27,024 bases of DNA from Endomicrobium sp. (GTDB lineage Bacteria > Elusimicrobiota > Endomicrobiia > Endomicrobiales > Endomicrobiaceae). The notes below the pieces were generated by a model, which saw nothing but the letters and a program-made list of their open reading frames with translations, was not told the origin of the DNA and did no database searches. Below are positions 17,306 through 25,229 of the stretch, one piece after another. The DNA lies in NCBI GenBank assembly GCA_031278115.1, contig JAITKZ010000063.1, positions 1-27,024 on the forward strand. The letters are read 5' to 3'. Made by a program: the position numbers and the translations under genes. Each line of letters begins with the position of its first letter. Position 1 is the first letter of the stretch.

Positions 17306-17964
17306 TGAATTTTTTTAGAAAGCACATGCGGGCGATTTTTATTGTAACTATAGTAGCTTTTTTAGGTGGAATATTTCTTGCAGTGGGATCATACTTATTT
17401 AACAAATCTTCGGATTTTGCTGTTAAAATAAATGGAACCAAAATCCCAATGAATTTATTTTATTCAATTTATAAAAGTTCAGTAAAAAGCTATCAACAGG
17501 CTACAAACAAATCTTTGGATGAAAAAGAATTAAATGAGGTTAAAGCAAGAGTTATTCAGACATTAGTACAAACTGAGCTGCTTTGTCAGGAAGCTAAAAA
17601 ATATGGGGTTATTGTTACAGATGAAGAATTGAAATCTGATTTACAAAACTCTTTGGAATTTAAAGATGGTGACACTTTTAGTATGCATAAGTATATGGCA
17701 TTTCTAAATGCCGTACAGATGAACCCTAAAGATTATGAAAGTCTTAGAAAAAAGCAGTTGATGGCAAACAAAGTAAAAATGATAATGGCGTCTTCCGTAA
17801 AACTTTGGAATTACGAAGTTGAGTCTGCAAGCAAGCAAAATCCTCCTATACATAAAAACGATTTGTTTTTTACAAAAGTAAATGTAATTTTAACAGAGTG
17901 GTATACTGGAGCAATAAGAAATTCAAATTTAATAAGCAACGAGATAATCTTTAAAATGGCGTAG
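17302..17964 (+). CDS. Membrane-anchored SurA N-terminal-domain protein without PPIase domain
   Basis: The 220-residue protein has one N-terminal membrane segment (about residues 11-33), then a SurA/PpiD-like chaperone region: FAVKINGTKIPMNLFYSIYK, the ALVQTELLCQEAKKYG-type helix and VTDEELKSDL. Characterised relatives (PpiD, SurA) add one or two prolyl-isomerase domains; none is seen here, since the protein ends soon after the helical domain. It may be a chaperone-only form or a shortened gene. ATG 17302 overlaps the bactofilin stop. A strong terminator follows the stop, so this is the last gene of the envelope module. Confidence 0.8.
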   Translation: MMNFFRKHMRAIFIVTIVAFLGGIFLAVGSYLFNKSSDFAVKINGTKIPMNLFYSIYKSSVKSYQQATNKSLDEKELNEVKARVIQTLVQTELLCQEAKKYGVIVTDEELKSDLQNSLEFKDGDTFSMHKYMAFLNAVQMNPKDYESLRKKQLMANKVKMIMASSVKLWNYEVESASKQNPPIHKNDLFFTKVNVILTEWYTGAIRNSNLISNEIIFKMA

Positions 17965-17980
17965 TAAACTACTTACTTCG

Positions 17981-18020
17981 CAAGGCTCCGTAGATTTTAA
18001 TCTACGAAGCCTTGTTTTTT
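17981..18020 (+). terminator. Rho-independent terminator
   Basis: A 16-bp stem with one mismatch (CAAGGCTCCGTAGATT at 17981-17996, AATCTACGAAGCCTTG at 17999-18014) is followed by six T (18015-18020). The innermost pairs would open to give a normal loop. It closes the M23-bactofilin-SurA-N operon. Confidence 0.92.
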
Positions 18021-18044
18021 ACTTGTCAAAAATCCGTATAGCAC

Positions 18045-18124
18045 CTGAGTTTATCGGAAAGGTTTCCCTTTTTGAGTTTTTTTCACTCACCCCCCCCCTT
18101 TTTTTATCTATCCGATAAACATAG
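18045..18124. repeat. Inverted repeat enclosing a C9-T7 tract upstream of purC
   Basis: ACCTGAGTTTATCGGA (from about 18043) matches the reverse complement of TCCGATAAACATAGGT (18111-18126) at 14 of 16 places. The inner ten bases, 18049-18058 and 18111-18120, are perfect. Inside lie a smaller hairpin (GGAAA/TTTCC, 18056-18067), a TGAG/CTCA pair flanking T7, and a run of nine C (18090-18098) followed by seven T. It lies between the operon terminator and purC. It could be a small mobile element remnant, a transcriptional control structure or a length-variable tract. Confidence 0.6.
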
Positions 18125-18181
18125 GTAACACTTTTTCTTCTAATTTTCTAAAGGAATAATGAAAAATTAATATAAAATTTA

Positions 18182-18187
18182 TATAAT
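18182..18187 (+). promoter_or_regulatory. Possible -10 box of the purine operon
   Basis: TATAAT at 18182-18187 lies about 30 bases upstream of the purC start, after an operon terminator, where a promoter is required. No good -35 box is seen at the usual distance, and AT-rich sequence makes chance matches likely. Confidence 0.35.
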
Positions 18188-18218
18188 TTTGACTATAAAA
18201 CATAAGAGGGAATCAAAA

Positions 18219-19103
18219 ATGAGCAATCAAGAAAACAGTATAAACCTTCCTTTAGTGCATAAAGGCAAGGTTAGAAATGTTTATGACTTAGGTCAGAGCT
18301 ATCTCATAGTAGCTTCTGACAGAATTTCGGCGTTTGACCATGTGATCCATACTCTTATTCCAAATAAGGGCAAGGTTTTGCATAAGCTTTCAATGTTTTG
18401 GTTTGATTTTATTTATGGGATAGTTCCAAATCATATTATCACTGGAGATTTTAATACATTTCCTACAGGACTTAAGAAATATGAATATCTCCGCGACAGG
18501 TCAATGATAGTGAAAAAAGCAAACAGGCTAGACATTGAATGTATAGTTAGAGGGTACTTAGCGGGTTCGGGTTGGAAAGAGTACCAAAAATCTCAAACAG
18601 TTTGCGCAATAAAATTACTTCCGGGATTAAGAGAATCTTCTAAGCTGCCTGAGCCTATTTTTACACCGTCAAGCAAAGAAGAAGGCGGTAAGCACGATGA
18701 AAATATTTCTTTTGAAGAGACCGTAAAAAGAGTTGGAAAAGACACTGTAGAAAATTTAAAGAGAATTTCAATAGAGCTTTATAAAAAAATCAGTGATTAT
18801 GCTTTGACAAAAGGCATAATAGTTGCAGATACGAAGTTAGAATTTGGTTTTTACGACGATAATCTGATACTGATAGATGAAATTTTTACGCCAGATTCTT
18901 CAAGATTTTGGGAAATGAGTAAATACGAAGAAGGCAAACCTCAAGACAGTCTTGATAAACAATACATCAGAGATTATCTTGAGAGTATAAATTGGGATAA
19001 GTCTTCCCCTGCTCCTATTCTTCCAAAAGAGGTTGTTGAAAAGACTATGGAAAAATACGTCACTGCGTACGAAAAATTGACTGGAGAAATTTTTAATGTT
19101 TAA
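18219..19103 (+). CDS. purC: Phosphoribosylaminoimidazole-succinocarboxamide synthase (SAICAR synthase)
   Basis: PurC joins aspartate to CAIR using ATP in purine synthesis. The 294-residue protein opens with LVHKGKVRNVYDLG and VASDRISAFDHV, the ATP- and substrate-binding signatures. It continues with IECIVRGYLAGSGWKEYQ, the TPSSKEEGGKHDENIS block and DEIFTPDSSRFW. It is of the longer type common outside gamma-proteobacteria. ATG 18219 has AGAGGG at 18206-18210; a TTG at 18189 is less likely. It overlaps the purS start by eight bases and leads the purine operon. Confidence 0.97.
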   Translation: MSNQENSINLPLVHKGKVRNVYDLGQSYLIVASDRISAFDHVIHTLIPNKGKVLHKLSMFWFDFIYGIVPNHIITGDFNTFPTGLKKYEYLRDRSMIVKKANRLDIECIVRGYLAGSGWKEYQKSQTVCAIKLLPGLRESSKLPEPIFTPSSKEEGGKHDENISFEETVKRVGKDTVENLKRISIELYKKISDYALTKGIIVADTKLEFGFYDDNLILIDEIFTPDSSRFWEMSKYEEGKPQDSLDKQYIRDYLESINWDKSSPAPILPKEVVEKTMEKYVTAYEKLTGEIFNV

Positions 19104-19551
19104 GATAGATATTTTTACAAAGAAAGGTTTTAAAGATTCTCGCGGAGCGCATGTGTTGTACGACATCTTGGTCATTGGTATTAAAGGCATAACAAAAGTT
19201 GACTATTATCCAGTCTATATTATAGATGGAGATATAAATAAGGCTGAAGCTAAAACGATAGCTTCAGAACTGCTCAGCGATAAAATAACTGAAGGGTTTG
19301 AAATCGTTTCTGGTGCACAAGAAAAAAAATCCAAAAATCCAGTTATAGAAGTTTTTTATAAAAAAGGTGTTACAGATACTGTTTCTGAAAGCGTTGCAAA
19401 AGCCATAAAAGATTTGGGAATTACCAAAGATGTTAAAGTTAAAACCGGGCATAAATATTATTTACACGGAAACGCCTCTCAAGATGTTTTAAACAAAATA
19501 GCTGCAAAATTATTAGCCAACACATTAGTCCAAGAGTATAAAATAAAATGA
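19096..19551 (+). CDS. purS: PurS protein with two tandem PurS domains
   Basis: PurS is the small subunit of formylglycinamidine ribonucleotide synthase and normally has about 80 residues. This protein has 151 and contains two PurS-like units. The first (about 1-72) has KIDIFTKKGFKDSRGAHV through ITEGFEIV; the second (about 80-151) has PVIEVFYKKGVTDTVSESVA through NTLVQEYKI. In large-form PurL enzymes and in fused PurSL proteins an N-terminal part resembling a PurS dimer is joined to PurL. Here that part is a separate gene whose stop overlaps the purL start (ATGA). Together the two products (954 residues) approach fused PurSL size. The A-rich junction means that a one-base indel could also have split an ancestral fusion. 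Confidence 0.85.
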   Translation: MFKIDIFTKKGFKDSRGAHVLYDILVIGIKGITKVDYYPVYIIDGDINKAEAKTIASELLSDKITEGFEIVSGAQEKKSKNPVIEVFYKKGVTDTVSESVAKAIKDLGITKDVKVKTGHKYYLHGNASQDVLNKIAAKLLANTLVQEYKIK

Positions 19552-21959
19552 GAAATAAAACTAGTTGCAGAACTATAGAAATCTTGAATTTGTCGGATAA
19601 ACAGTTGATAGATCTTAGTGCTAAAAGCGTTCTTTCTTTGTCGCTTGACGAGATGAAAGCCGTACAGTCTTATTTTAGAAAGTTAAAGAGGAACCCCACC
19701 GATGTGGAAATAGAGACAATAGCACAGACATGGAGTGAACATTGTAAACATAAAACGCTTACTGGGATAATAGAGTATACAGAAGAAAAATATTCCAAAA
19801 AAACAAAAAGAACTTACAATAACCTTTTGAAAGAAACTGTTTTTAAAGCCACTATGGAATTAAAAAAAAAGTGGTGTCTATCGGTATTTAAGGACAATGC
19901 CGGCGTAATAGAGTTTGATGCCAAAAACGGCGCAGCATTTAAAGTTGAGACGCATAATCATCCGTCGGCTCTTGAGCCATACGGAGGTTCTGCCACGGGC
20001 ATAGGTGGTGTTATAAGAGACATATTAGGCGTTGGGCTTGGCGCTAAACCTTTAGCAAATACTGACGTGTTTTGTTTTGGTAATCCTGATACAAAAGATT
20101 CTCAAGTACCTAATGGTATGCATCACCCCAAGAGAATAGCTAAAGGCGTTATAGCAGGTGTAAGAGACTACGGTAACAGAATGGGAATACCTACTGTAAA
20201 CGGGGCAGTTTATTTTGACGACGGGTATATGGCAAATCCCCTTGTTTATTGTGGTACTATGGGAATAATTCCTAAAAATAAAATTGATAAAAAAGTTAAT
20301 TCGGGTGATTTGATTTTAGTTGTTGGTGGAAGAACAGGCAGAGATGGAATCCATGGAGCGACGTTTTCTTCCATACACCTTGATCAAGAGTCTGACGTAA
20401 GTGCTGTTCAGATAGGAAACCCAATAGTTGAGAAGAAAGTTTTAGATACAATGCTCAAAGCTAGAGATATGAATCTTTATAGAGCTGTTACCGATTGTGG
20501 AGCTGGAGGGCTATCTAGCGCTATCGGTGAGCTTGGTGAAAAGACAGGGGCTACTGTTTATTTAGATAAAGTGCCTTTAAAATATGACGGACTTGTACCT
20601 TGGGAAATATGGATTTCTGAAGCTCAAGAAAGAATGGTGTTTGCAGTTTCGCCGAAAAATAAGAAAAAAATAGTTGAACTATTTAAGAAAGAAAATGTTG
20701 AAGCTGTATTTGTCGGAGAATTTACAAAAGATAAAAAATTGACGCTAAAGTATAACGATGATGTTGTGGCAAGTATGGATATGTTTTTCTTACATGATGG
20801 AATTCCAAAGCCTAAAAGACCTGCTGTTTGCAAAATAAAAGAAGAAAAGATTCAAAGACCTATTAAAATAACTTCGGCTGACCTTTCAAAAACTTTGAAA
20901 GCTGCTCTTTCAGATTTAAATGTATGTTCAAAAGAATGGATTATAAGGCAATACGACCACGAAGTACAAGGTCAAACTATTGTAAAGCCTTTGCAAAGTA
21001 CAGATATAGAGGTTTCAGGACCTGGCGACGCAGCTGTTATATTTCCTTATACAGTGGCAAATGGAACTAAAAAAGGAGTTGTTTTATCTAACGGATTAAA
21101 TCCTAGTTATGGGAAAATAAGTACGTATAAAATGGCTGCTTCTGCTATAGAAGAATCTTTAAGAAATGCTGTGGCTGTTGGCGCAGATGTGGAAAAGATG
21201 TCACTTCTTGACAATTTTTGCTGGGGAAATCCTAACAAACCTGAAATCTTAGGGAGTTTAGTAAGAGCCGCAAATGCTTGTTATGATATGTCAAAAGCTT
21301 TTGACATTCCTTTTATATCCGGCAAAGACAGTTTGCATAATGAGTACTCCATTGGTGGAAAAAAATATTCTATACCGCCAGTGCTTTTAATATCTGCAAT
21401 GGGAGTTATAAAAAATGTCACAAATACAGTTACAATGCCGTTTAAAAATGATGGAAATAAAATATTTGTTCTTGGTGTTACGAGAAATGAGATTGGTGGT
21501 TCTGTTCTTGCAAAGATAAAAAATATTAAAGAAGGGGTTGTTCCTGTAGTGTATCCAAAAGAATCAAAAGAAATAATGAAGAGAATTTATAAAGCTATAA
21601 ACAATGGCTTAATAGAGTCTTGCCACGATTGTTCTGAAGGTGGTCTTGCAGTCGCAATAAGCGAAATGGCTTTTTCTGGGGATAAAGGTGTAAAAGTTGA
21701 TATAGATGCAATCAGAACTAAAGGCAAGTTGAGTGTTGTCGAAATACTTTTTTCTGAGTCAAACGGTAGATTTATAGTTGAAGTACTACCTGAAAATGAA
21801 TCTAAATTCAGAGAGATTTTTAAGGATTGTGTTTTTGCTGAAGTTGGCTGCGTAACAAAAGATAAAGATGTAGTTTTTGAAAGTGTAAAAAATGAAATAA
21901 AAGTAAAAGAGAAATCTAAAAATCTTTGGAATGCTTGGCGTAGTACGATAAACTGGTAA
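19548..21959 (+). CDS. purL: Phosphoribosylformylglycinamidine synthase, large subunit
   Basis: PurL converts formylglycinamide ribonucleotide to the amidine form with ammonia from PurQ. It has 803 residues. A linker-like N-terminus (RTIEILNLSDKQLIDLS) precedes TWSEHCKHKT, the catalytic motif VETHNHPSALEPYGG and the DCGAGGLSSAIGELG block. The second half repeats the fold, with PYGK-type and SGKDSLHNEY motifs and ESCHDCSEGGLAVA. It is longer than free-standing small PurL (about 740), largely because of the N-terminal linker that PurSL fusions carry. The purQ glutaminase is a separate gene 30 bases downstream. Confidence 0.96.
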   Translation: MRNKTSCRTIEILNLSDKQLIDLSAKSVLSLSLDEMKAVQSYFRKLKRNPTDVEIETIAQTWSEHCKHKTLTGIIEYTEEKYSKKTKRTYNNLLKETVFKATMELKKKWCLSVFKDNAGVIEFDAKNGAAFKVETHNHPSALEPYGGSATGIGGVIRDILGVGLGAKPLANTDVFCFGNPDTKDSQVPNGMHHPKRIAKGVIAGVRDYGNRMGIPTVNGAVYFDDGYMANPLVYCGTMGIIPKNKIDKKVNSGDLILVVGGRTGRDGIHGATFSSIHLDQESDVSAVQIGNPIVEKKVLDTMLKARDMNLYRAVTDCGAGGLSSAIGELGEKTGATVYLDKVPLKYDGLVPWEIWISEAQERMVFAVSPKNKKKIVELFKKENVEAVFVGEFTKDKKLTLKYNDDVVASMDMFFLHDGIPKPKRPAVCKIKEEKIQRPIKITSADLSKTLKAALSDLNVCSKEWIIRQYDHEVQGQTIVKPLQSTDIEVSGPGDAAVIFPYTVANGTKKGVVLSNGLNPSYGKISTYKMAASAIEESLRNAVAVGADVEKMSLLDNFCWGNPNKPEILGSLVRAANACYDMSKAFDIPFISGKDSLHNEYSIGGKKYSIPPVLLISAMGVIKNVTNTVTMPFKNDGNKIFVLGVTRNEIGGSVLAKIKNIKEGVVPVVYPKESKEIMKRIYKAINNGLIESCHDCSEGGLAVAISEMAFSGDKGVKVDIDAIRTKGKLSVVEILFSESNGRFIVEVLPENESKFREIFKDCVFAEVGCVTKDKDVVFESVKNEIKVKEKSKNLWNAWRSTINW

Positions 21960-21989
21960 ATAAGAAAATTTTTAATTTTAGGATAAAAT

Positions 21990-22775
21990 ATGAAAAAAGC
22001 AAAAGTATTGATTTTAAGAACTGCAGGTACGAATTGCGACTATGAAACGCAAGCTGCTTTTGAGCTGTGCGGAGCATTAGCTGAACGAGTACATATCAAC
22101 TCTCTTGTAGAAAATAAAGATAAAATTTTTGAATACGATATCTTAGCTTTCCCGGGAGGATTTTCTTACGGCGATGACATAGCTTCAGGAAAAGTATTAG
22201 CTAATGAAATCAAAAATAAACTTGGAGATAAAATAAAAAAGTTCTCTCTAAGTTATAGACCTGTTATAGGCATATGCAATGGTTTTCAAGTTTTGGTTAA
22301 GATGGGATTGCTTCCTAACCCTAAACTGTTTGAGCAGATTTCAACACTTTCTTACAACGATTCAGATAAGTTTGAATGCCGTTGGGTTTATTTAAAAACA
22401 GAAAAAAAAGTTAAGAACGAATCTAAGTGTATTTGGACAAAAAATCTTCCTGACGTAATAACTTTGCCTGTAGCACATGGCGAGGGAAAATTTATTCCTG
22501 TGAACTTCAAACTTTTGGAAGAATTAAATAAAAATAATCAAATTGTGTTTAGATACTCAACTAAAAATGACGCAATTCCAGAATACCCTCTAGATCCAAA
22601 CGGTTCTGTTGAACAGATTGCGGGACTTTGTAACACAAAAGGAAATGTTTTTGGTCTTATGCCTCACCCTGAAAGATATATATTTGCTCTTCAACACCCG
22701 GCAAGAGAAGGCTTTGACGGAGAATATGGTTGGGGGAAAATAATATTTCAAAATGCCGTTGATTTCGTAAAATAA
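21990..22775 (+). CDS. purQ: Phosphoribosylformylglycinamidine synthase, glutaminase subunit
   Basis: PurQ is the class I glutamine amidotransferase that supplies ammonia to PurL. The catalytic Cys96 is in GICNGFQ. The oxyanion-region FPGGFSYGDDIASGK is present, His226 is in MPHPERY, and the PVAHGEGKF block matches. At 261 residues it is longer than Bacillus-type PurQ (about 227) and resembles the type paired with PurSL. The start follows an A-rich, weakly marked ribosome-binding site (AGGA just upstream). It is complete. Confidence 0.96.
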   Translation: MKKAKVLILRTAGTNCDYETQAAFELCGALAERVHINSLVENKDKIFEYDILAFPGGFSYGDDIASGKVLANEIKNKLGDKIKKFSLSYRPVIGICNGFQVLVKMGLLPNPKLFEQISTLSYNDSDKFECRWVYLKTEKKVKNESKCIWTKNLPDVITLPVAHGEGKFIPVNFKLLEELNKNNQIVFRYSTKNDAIPEYPLDPNGSVEQIAGLCNTKGNVFGLMPHPERYIFALQHPAREGFDGEYGWGKIIFQNAVDFVK

Positions 22776-22837
22776 CAAATCTTTAGTTTATTGCCGTTGC
22801 TATTGTACCTGTAACGGGTTTATATGACAGTCATTTT

Positions 22838-22857
22838 ATTCCCGCGAAAGCGGGAAT
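22838..22857. repeat. Palindromic hairpin with the ATTCCC-N8-GGGAAT pattern
   Basis: ATTCCCGC (22838-22845) and GCGGGAAT (22850-22857) form a perfect 8-bp stem closed by a GAAA tetraloop. GC content is far above the surroundings. The pattern matches dRS3-type repeats of Neisseria and similar dispersed palindromes of other bacteria. No T run follows, so it is not a standard terminator, though it lies about 60 bases after purQ. Confidence 0.7.
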
Positions 22858-22863
22858 CTAATG

Positions 22864-23002
22864 GGGGTCCTCTAATAACCTCAATGTCTTATAATTGCCG
22901 TGAGTTTGGCGACAATACAAGGCGAAAACACAGGTAATATTGTCTATAGTAGTGTCACCAAAGACATGGTAAGAATATGCGTTGATGTTATTAGAGGATC
23001 CC
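22864..23002. mobile_element. 139-bp element with 23-bp terminal inverted repeats (MITE-like or IS remnant)
   Basis: The left end (22864-22886, GGGGTCCTCTAATAACCTCA...) matches the reverse complement of the right end (22980-23002) at 20 of 23 bases. The 93 bases between hold no convincing gene. Length and ends suit a miniature inverted-repeat element or a deleted insertion sequence. No clear target duplication is visible at the edges. The right end supplies an in-frame upstream extension (from 22982) to the next gene, whose real start is probably at 23027. Confidence 0.6.
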
Positions 23003-23026
23003 AATTTTATAAGAAAAAAGGATAGC

Positions 23027-25048
23027 ATGAAAAATTTTAAATCGTTATTTTCTAAATGGATTTCACTTAATCTTATATTCCTAATACTTATGTCGGCGTT
23101 AAGATTTATATTTTTTAAATACTATGGTAGAGGTATAAGTTTTGATGGTTTTGGACTAGATATAGTAAAAGCATTTTTCTTAGGTGTACGATATGATTTG
23201 GCAGTTTTGGCTTATCTAAATATGCCTGTAACTTTAGCTTTTGTTACGCTTTTGTTTTCCAACAAAGAAAGTTTCTACAACAAAATTAGTCGTTATGCGG
23301 CATTCTACTATACTATTATAGTAGGAAGTTTATTTGTTTTACTTGGAATAGATTTCTGCTATTTTTCGTATTTTCAAAATCATCTAAATATTATGGTTTT
23401 TGGGCTGTTTGAAGATGATACAAATGCTTTAATATCAACGCTGGCTGAAAATTATAATATGTTTTTGGTTATAGGAAGTTTCGTTTTATCATACGTTTTA
23501 ACTTTTGTTGTTTCAAAATTTATATTGAAGTTTAAATATAAAAATATTTCCGAAAATAAAAAAACTGTTTCAGTTTCAAAAATACTAATTGCGATCTTGA
23601 TGATAACAGTTAATTTTATAGCTGCTAGAGGATCATTTGGAATTTTTCCTTTAGGCATTGACGACGCTCAAGTTTCATTGAATACATTTTTAAATAAAGT
23701 AACAATAAATGGAGTCTATACGCTCCAAGAAGCAATAGAAGTAAAAGCAAAGCAGAAAGATTTTGATTATGCCGCTAAGACAGGGTACAAAGGAAATATC
23801 AGACAGGCTTTTGCTGATTATTTAAATTTAGATATTAACCAGATACCAGAACAACCAAAACAGTCTTTAATCAAGCATACTATCCGTAACGAAAAAATTG
23901 AAAATATCAAGCCTAATGTAATTCTCATTATGGTTGAAAGTTTTGGTTCGGGGCTGATAAGGTACAATTCTGAAAGATTTAATATTTTAGGTGAAACGAA
24001 AAAACATCTTGATGATGATATTGTTTTTTATAATTTCCTTCCAGTCCATGTAGGTACAATTGGTAGTCTTGAGGGAGCGATGACAAACGTAGCAAGATGC
24101 TCTAATTCGTGGTATATAGCACAGTCAAAATATGCTTATAAAAAATATGATTTTGCAGGACCAGCTCCATATAAGAAAAATAACTATGAAACAATATTTA
24201 TATACGGTGGCAACATTGGTTGGAGAAACATAGGCAATTTTATGCCGAATTTGGAATTTGACAATGTTTTAGGCGAAGCAAGTATGAGTAATTCTTATCT
24301 CCGCAATCAATGGAGAGTGTATGACGAGGATTTATTTGGGTATTTATTTGAAATTTTAAGTAAAGACAACAAAAGAAAATTTATTTATGTAATGACTACT
24401 ACCAACCATCCACCATATTCTTTACCTGACAATTACAAAGTTATGCCAATTAAAATTCCAAAAGAGTTGGAGCAGAATATTGTAAACAAAAGTTTGGCTC
24501 AAAAGAGACTTGCTGTTTATCAGTATTCAAATGAGATGCTTGGCAGATTTATAACAAAGATAAAAAATTCAAAATATGCAAGCAATACAATCATAGCTGT
24601 TACAGGTGATCACAATTTTATGGATTGTTTGTCGTACCCTAATGAAAGACTTTTAGACACTTTGAGTGTTCCTTTCTATTTGTATATCCCCAAGCCTATC
24701 AAACCATTAAATGTAGATGTTTTCGTTTTTGGGTCGCATTTAGATATAATGCCTACGCTTTATAATATTTCTCTTTCAAACAGCGAATATATGGCTATGG
24801 GGCAAAATCTTATATCAGATAAAGCTAAAAATAATATTACCTCTATGGACAACGGAGTAATAATGAGCAATAAAGGTGTCGTTGAATACAACTTTTTTAG
24901 TGAAGGTTTTTCATGTTACGTTTGGAATAAAAATAAATACAGAGAGATCCTTCCTTATTCTGATACGCTTTTGGCTAAAGATATGATTAAACACCATCTG
25001 TCTGGAATAGCAATTTCAGAATACCTAATAAAAAACACAGAAAAGTAA
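23027..25048 (+). CDS. LtaS-like membrane sulfatase/phosphoglycerol transferase (paralogue 2)
   Basis: Same architecture as the minus-strand copy: about five N-terminal membrane segments within 210 residues and an extracytoplasmic sulfatase domain. Counted from ATG 23027, the key residues are Glu304 (MVESFG), Thr344 (GTIGSLE), His461 (NHPPYS), and Asp528 and His529 (TGDHN). The two copies share many local blocks (FLGVRYDLAVLAY versus FVLGFRFDLSTLAY; YNSERFNILGE versus YNSEKFNVLGE) but are clearly diverged. ATG 23027 has AAAAAGGA upstream; an upstream TTG at 22982 would start inside the inverted-repeat element and is rejected. It separates purQ from purD, so it may have been inserted into the purine operon or be read with it. 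Substrate unknown. Confidence 0.86.
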   Translation: MKNFKSLFSKWISLNLIFLILMSALRFIFFKYYGRGISFDGFGLDIVKAFFLGVRYDLAVLAYLNMPVTLAFVTLLFSNKESFYNKISRYAAFYYTIIVGSLFVLLGIDFCYFSYFQNHLNIMVFGLFEDDTNALISTLAENYNMFLVIGSFVLSYVLTFVVSKFILKFKYKNISENKKTVSVSKILIAILMITVNFIAARGSFGIFPLGIDDAQVSLNTFLNKVTINGVYTLQEAIEVKAKQKDFDYAAKTGYKGNIRQAFADYLNLDINQIPEQPKQSLIKHTIRNEKIENIKPNVILIMVESFGSGLIRYNSERFNILGETKKHLDDDIVFYNFLPVHVGTIGSLEGAMTNVARCSNSWYIAQSKYAYKKYDFAGPAPYKKNNYETIFIYGGNIGWRNIGNFMPNLEFDNVLGEASMSNSYLRNQWRVYDEDLFGYLFEILSKDNKRKFIYVMTTTNHPPYSLPDNYKVMPIKIPKELEQNIVNKSLAQKRLAVYQYSNEMLGRFITKIKNSKYASNTIIAVTGDHNFMDCLSYPNERLLDTLSVPFYLYIPKPIKPLNVDVFVFGSHLDIMPTLYNISLSNSEYMAMGQNLISDKAKNNITSMDNGVIMSNKGVVEYNFFSEGFSCYVWNKNKYREILPYSDTLLAKDMIKHHLSGIAISEYLIKNTEK

Positions 25049-25229
25049 AAAATAACTTTTCTACGAAAAATGCACGCGAGCTCATTTTATAAGCCCTTGT
25101 ATAGCTAATTAACTAACCCAAAATTAAAGAAATAAAAGGGTACAACTGCATTCGTTGCCATTAAATGCATTATTTTGTAAAATTTATCTAGCTCGTTCGG
25201 TTCAAAATTTTGCAAAAAAGGTGGGTAAA

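Noticed and set aside
18021..18218. Known purine, ZTP or similar riboswitch before purC
   Set aside because: None of the conserved core strings of these classes could be found.
22911..23002. Short open stretch inside the inverted-repeat element
   Set aside because: It has no ribosome-binding site and no recognisable transposase motif; too short to support as a gene.
22982..23026. Upstream TTG start extending the second LtaS-like protein by 15 residues
   Set aside because: These codons lie in the right inverted repeat of the 139-bp element, and a ribosome-binding site directly precedes ATG 23027.
12051..25109. Shared TAAGCCCTTG-type string at 12051 and 25090
   Set aside because: A ten-base match with a few more scattered identities is expected by chance in an AT-rich window of this size.
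25140..25225. Possible degenerate tRNA (GGTTC-like string near 25200)
   Set aside because: No acceptor or anticodon stem can be paired around it.
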